From DATARH01 sp035534535 (GTDB lineage Bacteria; Pseudomonadota; Alphaproteobacteria; ATCC43930; CGMCC-115725): a stretch of 10,542 nucleotides of DNA. The translations under genes were made by a program, and so were the position numbers. The notes beneath the pieces are model-generated. The model was given only the letters and a program-made list of their open reading frames with translations. It was not told where the DNA came from and ran no database searches. The stretch is from NCBI GenBank assembly GCA_035534535.1, contig DATLRS010000104.1, positions 1-10,542 of the forward strand, written 5' to 3'. This document shows, one piece after another, positions 6,651-10,542 of the stretch. Position 1 is the first letter of the stretch, and each line of letters begins with the position of its first letter.

Positions 6651-8681
6651 CTAGGCCTGGCTGACCAGGCGGGGGCCGCGCGGTGCGGCCAGCCGCGTCC
6701 GGGCCGGCGCATAACCCTGCGCGGCGGCCTTTTCGTACCACGTGCGCGCCACCTCGGGATCGGCCGGCACGCCGGCGCCATTTGCGTGGAAATCGCCGAG
6801 CACGATCTGCGCCTCGGGCATGCCCTGCTCGGCGGCCTTCTGATACCACTGCAGCGCCTCGTCCACGTCGCGCGCGACGCCTTCGCCGCGGTACAGCATG
6901 ACCGCGAGGTTGAACTGCGCGACCCGCTCGCCCTGTTCGGCGGCGCGGCGATACCACTGGGTCCCCTCGACCAGGTCGAGCGGCACGCCCTGTCCGGTGC
7001 AATACATCACGCCGAGCCGGAACTGGGCGCCGGCATGGCCCGCTTCGGCAGCCCGGCGGAACCACGCCGCGGCCGCCGCCGCGTCCGCTGGCCCCCAGGC
7101 GCCGGCCAGCGAGTTGTGAGCAACAATCAGTTGCGCCGCGAGCACGCCGGCGTCGGCGGCCGCGCGATAGCAGCGGATCGCCTCCGGCTGGTTGGCGCCG
7201 CTCCCGCGATCCTCGCTGTAGAAATGCCCGAGCTGCAGCAGCGCCGCGCCGGAGCCGCGCTCGGCGGCGCGGCGAAGCAACTGTTCCGCCGCGGCGGGAT
7301 CGCACGCCACCCCGCTGCCGCGCAGGTAGAGGGCGGCAAGCGCGACCTCGGCTTCGGCCTCGCCCTGCTCGGCGGCCCACCGCAGCCATTCGGCCGCCTG
7401 GCGGTGGTCCTGCGCCACGCCGGCGCCGCTGAGGTACAGCTGGCCCAGCTTGCTTTGCGCCATCGCCATGCCCTGCGCGGCGGCGCGGGCAAACCACGCT
7501 GCCGCCTTGACCGGGTCGGGCTCGACGCCGGTGCCGTTCAAGTAAAAGACCCCGATGTTGAACTGCGCCGCCGCGTGTCCCTGCCCAGCGGCCTGCTCGA
7601 ACCACCGTGCCGCGTCCTCGAGCCGCCTCGGGACACCCTCGCCGCGCGCGTGCAGCGCGCCCAGGGCGAACTGCGCCTCGGGCTCGCCGGCCTCGGCGGC
7701 GGCGCGATACCACAGCGCCCCTTCGACCTCGCTGGGCGTCGCGCTTCGACCGGAGGCGTGCAGCCGGGCGAGGGCCATGATCGCCGGCGTGTACCCCCGG
7801 CGCGCGGCCTGCCGCAGGTGGGTTTCACCCATCATCAGGTTCTGCGCCACCCCGTTGCCCTCAATCAGGTGGACGGCAAGATGGTATAGCGCGCGCGTGT
7901 TGTCGCGGTCGGCCGCCTGGCGAAACAGGCGGACCGCCCGCGCCGGGTCGGACGCCACGCCGTGGCCGCCGGCGCACATCAGGGCGAGCGCCACCTGGGC
8001 TTCGACATTTCCCTTGGCGGCGGCCCGTTCGTACCAGCCGGCCGCGACAGGCAGGTCGACCTCGACCCCGAAGCCGTTGGCGTAGATGACGCCAAGCCCG
8101 AGTTCGCCGGCCGCGCTGCCCCGCTCGGCGGCGGCGGCGTTCCAGCGCCGCGCCTCGGCATAGTCGATCTCGCAGCCGAGACCGCGGGCGTAGATCAGGG
8201 CCAGGGTCACCTGGGCCGCCACGACGCCCTGCTCGGCCGCGGCGCGACACCACGACCGCGCTTCGGCAGGATCAGCGTCGACCGTAATGCCGTTGGGGAA
8301 GAACAACGCGCGATTGCGCTCGGCGAGGTCGCTGTCGACCGCGGCCGCGGCGTCGTACCAGGCGTCGACGCCGCCCTTGGCGCGGCCGCCATGCAGATAG
8401 GCAAGGCTCAGCTGATATTGCGCTTCGCCGTGGCCCCGCTGGGCCGCCTGCCGCCACCACACGATCGCGTCCCCGAGATTGCCGACCACCCCTTCGCCGC
8501 GCGCATGCAGCAGCCCCAGCCGAAACAGCCCTTCGGGATCGCCGGCCGCCGCCACCTTCGCGAAGCACCGCAATGCCGTGGCGAAATTTCTGGCGGCATA
8601 GGCGGCCTGACCGGTCCGCAGCAAGCGGCGACTTTTGCGCGCTGAGACCGGAACGGTTGACGACGCCGTCTCAGGGTTCAC
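6651..8681 (-). CDS. Large Sel1-like repeat protein, predicted cytoplasmic
   Basis: From the GTG at 8679-8681 this is a 676-residue protein made almost wholly of Sel1-like repeats, a TPR-related alpha/alpha solenoid. Units have the form EAQxxLGxxYxxGxGVxxDxxxAxxWYxxAAEQG. After a short basic N-terminus (ARKSRRLLRTG) come about three irregular units, then 14 units of exactly 36 residues with no insertion (about 155-658), then an 18-residue tail. There is no signal peptide or membrane segment, so it probably acts in the cytoplasm. Such proteins serve as protein-interaction scaffolds; no catalytic domain is seen. An ATG at 8714 is in frame, but it has no ribosome site and would lengthen the overlap with the HlyD gene to 44 bases. 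The GTG has GAGG six bases upstream and overlaps by 11. Position between adaptor and substrate genes suggests a role in secretion or its regulation (inference). Confidence 0.88.
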   Translation of the reverse strand: MNPETASSTVPVSARKSRRLLRTGQAAYAARNFATALRCFAKVAAAGDPEGLFRLGLLHARGEGVVGNLGDAIVWWRQAAQRGHGEAQYQLSLAYLHGGRAKGGVDAWYDAAAAVDSDLAERNRALFFPNGITVDADPAEARSWCRAAAEQGVVAAQVTLALIYARGLGCEIDYAEARRWNAAAAERGSAAGELGLGVIYANGFGVEVDLPVAAGWYERAAAKGNVEAQVALALMCAGGHGVASDPARAVRLFRQAADRDNTRALYHLAVHLIEGNGVAQNLMMGETHLRQAARRGYTPAIMALARLHASGRSATPSEVEGALWYRAAAEAGEPEAQFALGALHARGEGVPRRLEDAARWFEQAAGQGHAAAQFNIGVFYLNGTGVEPDPVKAAAWFARAAAQGMAMAQSKLGQLYLSGAGVAQDHRQAAEWLRWAAEQGEAEAEVALAALYLRGSGVACDPAAAEQLLRRAAERGSGAALLQLGHFYSEDRGSGANQPEAIRCYRAAADAGVLAAQLIVAHNSLAGAWGPADAAAAAAWFRRAAEAGHAGAQFRLGVMYCTGQGVPLDLVEGTQWYRRAAEQGERVAQFNLAVMLYRGEGVARDVDEALQWYQKAAEQGMPEAQIVLGDFHANGAGVPADPEVARTWYEKAAAQGYAPARTRLAAPRGPRLVSQA
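6708..8219 (-). repeat. Array of 14 uninterrupted 36-residue Sel1-like repeats (108-bp period)
   Basis: Fourteen consecutive units of exactly 108 bp encode 36-residue repeats within the Sel1 protein. The first starts AAQVTLALIYARGLG and the last is EAQIVLGDFHANGAG and onward. The repeats are diverged, not identical at DNA level. Conserved positions are the L-G/A near residues 6-7, the GxGV turn at 13-16, D/P near 19-20, W-Y/F near 26-27 and AA-EQG at 30-34. Confidence 0.88.
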
Positions 8682-10044
8682 GCATGGCCTCGTTCGAGCC
8701 CCGCAGCGCGCCATCGACGATGTACATCAGGATCGACCGGGTGCCGATATGGATGTCGGCCGTCAAGGTCATGCCGGGGATCAGCCGAAAGCTCGGCGGC
8801 ACGTCGCGCAGCGCGACATTGGTCAGCGCAATGCGCACCTTGTAGTAGGGGGCGACCGGCGCGTTGTTGTCATCGCTGGTGAAGGCCCCTTCGCTGATCC
8901 ACCGCACATCGCCATGGGCCATGCCGTGCTCGATGTAGTCGAACGTGTCGAGCTTGATCGTCACCGGGTCGCCGACCCGAATAAAGCCGATATCGGCGGT
9001 CGAGATGTGCGCCGCGACCTCGACCGGCGAATGCAGCGGCGCCAGATAGATGAACGGGTCGCCCGGGTTCAGCACCGATCCGACCGACAGTTTGGCCATC
9101 TTCAGCACAACCGCATCCTGGGATGCGGTCATCCGCACGAGGTCCTTGTGCTTGGTCGCCTTTTCCAGCGACTCGGTGGCGGTGTCGCGCTGATTGCGGG
9201 CGGTGACCAGCTCCTGGCTCGTCTGGCCGAACCATTGCTGGGTGAAGGCGTTGCGGGTCGCGATCGTCGAATCGAGCTGATGCTGGCTCTCGACGATGCT
9301 GTTGCGGTCGTACTCGACCTCGCGCAACAGCTCGGTTTTCTGGTCGATCGCACCCAGCAGGTTGAGCCGGCTGCCGACCTCCGCCGCCGCCAGCGTCGCC
9401 CGCATGTGCTCGACCTGCTTGGCGAGATCGGCGCGGTCGGCATAGCGCAGGCTGTCGTTGTGCAACTTGGCGATCGTCGCCGTGGTCTGCGCGATCTGGG
9501 CGTCGTAGGAGTGGATCTGATCGTTGAACTGTCCCTGGCGCTGCAGGTAATAGGCCCGCTGCAGCTGCTCGTAGCGCAGCGCGGCGGGGTCCGCGGTTGG
9601 CGCCGGCTCATAGGGGCGATGCGCCAGTTCGGCCTCGCAACGCGCGATCTGGGCGTTGAGACTGGCGATCTGCAATTTCAGGGCGTCGACATCGGCCGTC
9701 GCGAAGGTCGGATCGAGCGTCGCCAGGAGGTCGCCGGCCTTGACGCGCTCGCCTTCTCGCACGTCGATCGTCTTGACGATCGAGGGGTCGAGAGCCTGGA
9801 CGACGATTGTCGGCTCGACCGTGACGACCTGCGCGGCGACGCTCGTCACGACACGATCGAGCTGGGTCACCGTCGCGAGAACAAAGAGCGCTACGACAAA
9901 CGCCGCCAGCACGTACAGCGTGGCGCGCACGCCGTGCGGTTCGGGAGCCTCGAGGATCTCGGCGGTTTCCGATTGAAACAGCCGGACGACCTTCTGGGAC
10001 GAGGCGTCATTGCGCTGCGTTTGGGCGGAGCGGAATGATTTCAT
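8671..10044 (-). CDS. HlyD-family T1SS periplasmic adaptor (membrane fusion protein)
   Basis: This 457-residue protein has the expected adaptor layout: a cytoplasmic N-terminus (1-38), one transmembrane helix at about 39-60 (RATLYVLAAFVVALFVLATV), a first lipoyl half-motif (VKTIDVREGERVKAGDLLATL, about 90-110, one residue per column), a long helical hairpin rich in Gln, Ala and Glu (about 120-305), then the second lipoyl half and beta-barrel (GSVLNPGDPFIYLAPLHSP, VGDPVTIKLDTF). It ends with PGMTLTADIHIGTRSILMYI, the classic HlyD-family tail. The adaptor links an inner-membrane ABC exporter to an outer-membrane TolC-type channel. The ATG at 10042-10044 lies inside the end of the ABC gene (38-base overlap), with no clear ribosome site, so coupling is likely. 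Its 3' end overlaps the Sel1-repeat gene. The nearby beta-roll protein is the likely cargo; no outer-membrane channel gene is in the window. Confidence 0.94.
   Translation of the reverse strand: MKSFRSAQTQRNDASSQKVVRLFQSETAEILEAPEPHGVRATLYVLAAFVVALFVLATVTQLDRVVTSVAAQVVTVEPTIVVQALDPSIVKTIDVREGERVKAGDLLATLDPTFATADVDALKLQIASLNAQIARCEAELAHRPYEPAPTADPAALRYEQLQRAYYLQRQGQFNDQIHSYDAQIAQTTATIAKLHNDSLRYADRADLAKQVEHMRATLAAAEVGSRLNLLGAIDQKTELLREVEYDRNSIVESQHQLDSTIATRNAFTQQWFGQTSQELVTARNQRDTATESLEKATKHKDLVRMTASQDAVVLKMAKLSVGSVLNPGDPFIYLAPLHSPVEVAAHISTADIGFIRVGDPVTIKLDTFDYIEHGMAHGDVRWISEGAFTSDDNNAPVAPYYKVRIALTNVALRDVPPSFRLIPGMTLTADIHIGTRSILMYIVDGALRGSNEAMREP
8688..8691 (-). promoter_or_regulatory. Shine-Dalgarno GAGG for the Sel1-repeat gene
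   Basis: Read on the - strand, GAGG stands six bases before the GTG at 8679-8681, inside the 3' end of the HlyD coding sequence. No comparable element precedes the upstream in-frame ATG at 8714, so this site decides the start in favour of GTG and implies translational coupling to the adaptor gene. Confidence 0.5.
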
Positions 10045-10542
10045 GCGATGAAGGCCTGGCGTGGAGGTGCCGGTGCTGCAGGTGCCACAACCCGGCGTAA
10101 ATGTCGCACCGATCGAGAAGTTCTTCGTGCCGGCCGATGTCGTAGACCGCGCCGCGTTCCAAGACGAGGATCGAATCGGCGGCCACCAGCGCGGAGAGAC
10201 GGTGCGAGATGATGATCAGGGTGCGCCCCTGCGCGATGCGCAGCAGGTTGGCATTGACGATCGCTTCGCTGTCGGCATCGAGCGCACTGGTCGCCTCGTC
10301 GAGCATCAGGATGCGCGGATTGCCCATCAGCGCGCGGGCGATCGCCAGCCGCTGGCGCTGGCCGCCGGACAGGTTGCTCGACCCCTCCTGGATGAAGGTC
10401 TCATACCCGGCGGGCAGGCGCTCGATGAATTCCTCGGCGCCGGCCAGCCGCGCCGCCTGGACGACCTCTTCGAACGTCGCATCCGGCTTGGCCGAGGCGA
10501 TCGTGCTGCGGATCGTGCCGCGAAACAGGAAATTCTCCTGCA
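10007..10542 (-). CDS. ABC exporter of T1SS, C-terminal part of the ATPase domain (N-terminus beyond window)
   Basis: About 177 C-terminal residues are present; the frame is open through the right edge. In order they show a Q-loop (QENFLFRGTI), the ABC signature NLSGGQRQRLAIARAL, Walker B with catalytic glutamate and D-loop (ILMLDEATSALD) and the H-loop (IIISHRLS). This is the ATP-hydrolysing half of an exporter nucleotide-binding domain. The spacing and the ERGAVYDIGRHEELL ending match HlyB/LapB-like type I secretion ABC proteins. The Walker A motif, the membrane domain and any C39-like N-terminal domain lie outside the window. The final 12 or so codons overlap the start of the HlyD gene, which supports assignment to the same secretion machine. 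It would power export of the glycine-rich protein encoded downstream. Key ATPase residues are intact. Confidence 0.92.
   Translation of the reverse strand, partial: QENFLFRGTIRSTIASAKPDATFEEVVQAARLAGAEEFIERLPAGYETFIQEGSSNLSGGQRQRLAIARALMGNPRILMLDEATSALDADSEAIVNANLLRIAQGRTLIIISHRLSALVAADSILVLERGAVYDIGRHEELLDRCDIYAGLWHLQHRHLHARPSSHEIIPLRPNAAQ

Noticed and set aside
6477..7889. 470-residue open frame on the + strand opposite the Sel1-repeat gene
   Set aside because: It is the antisense shadow of a GC-rich repeated gene. The product is Arg/Gly/Pro-rich low-complexity without recognisable domains, while the - strand frame has 14 exact Sel1 units.
8635..10038. 467-residue open frame on the + strand opposite the HlyD gene
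   Set aside because: Complement of a clear HlyD adaptor with a membrane helix and family tail. The + strand product has Arg/Asp/Leu-rich composition typical of a shadow frame in high-GC DNA.

Overview
The window is GC-rich throughout, with strong G/C bias at third codon positions. It carries late-corrin-ring genes on the left and a type I secretion (T1SS) locus on the right. The corrin-gene order and the glycine-rich secreted protein with its dedicated exporter suggest an alphaproteobacterium, perhaps Rhodospirillales/Acetobacteraceae. That placement is inferred from gene content and style only; there is no rRNA or other marker gene.

Left, 1-2801, + strand: three tightly coupled cobalamin genes. 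They are the 3' end of cobI (precorrin-2 C20-methyltransferase), a fusion of a CbiG/CobE-like module with CobJ (precorrin-3B C17-methyltransferase), and cobM (precorrin-4 C11-methyltransferase). Each junction is an ATGA overlap, so they are probably translated from one message. The ring-contraction oxygenase (CobG/CobZ) is not in the window, so aerobic or anaerobic use of the pathway cannot be decided here.

Right, 2776-10542: every gene is on the - strand. Read in the direction of transcription they are: the C-terminal half of an ABC exporter ATPase (running off the right edge), a HlyD-family adaptor, a large protein made almost entirely of Sel1-like repeats, a glycine-rich beta-roll (degenerate RTX-type) protein with a T1SS-like C-terminus, and two different class I SAM-dependent methyltransferases. 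The first three genes overlap one another. A strong hairpin follows the beta-roll gene, so the methyltransferases may be a separate or read-through unit. The last methyltransferase meets cobM tail-to-tail, with a 26-bp overlap.

Working model (inference): the ABC protein and HlyD export the 520-residue beta-roll protein to the cell surface or medium. The cytoplasmic Sel1 protein is the least explained member, and its position between adaptor and substrate makes it a candidate accessory factor. The methyltransferases may modify a surface glycan or the exported protein, but their substrates cannot be read from sequence. A 15-bp tandem repeat lies between the two methyltransferase genes.
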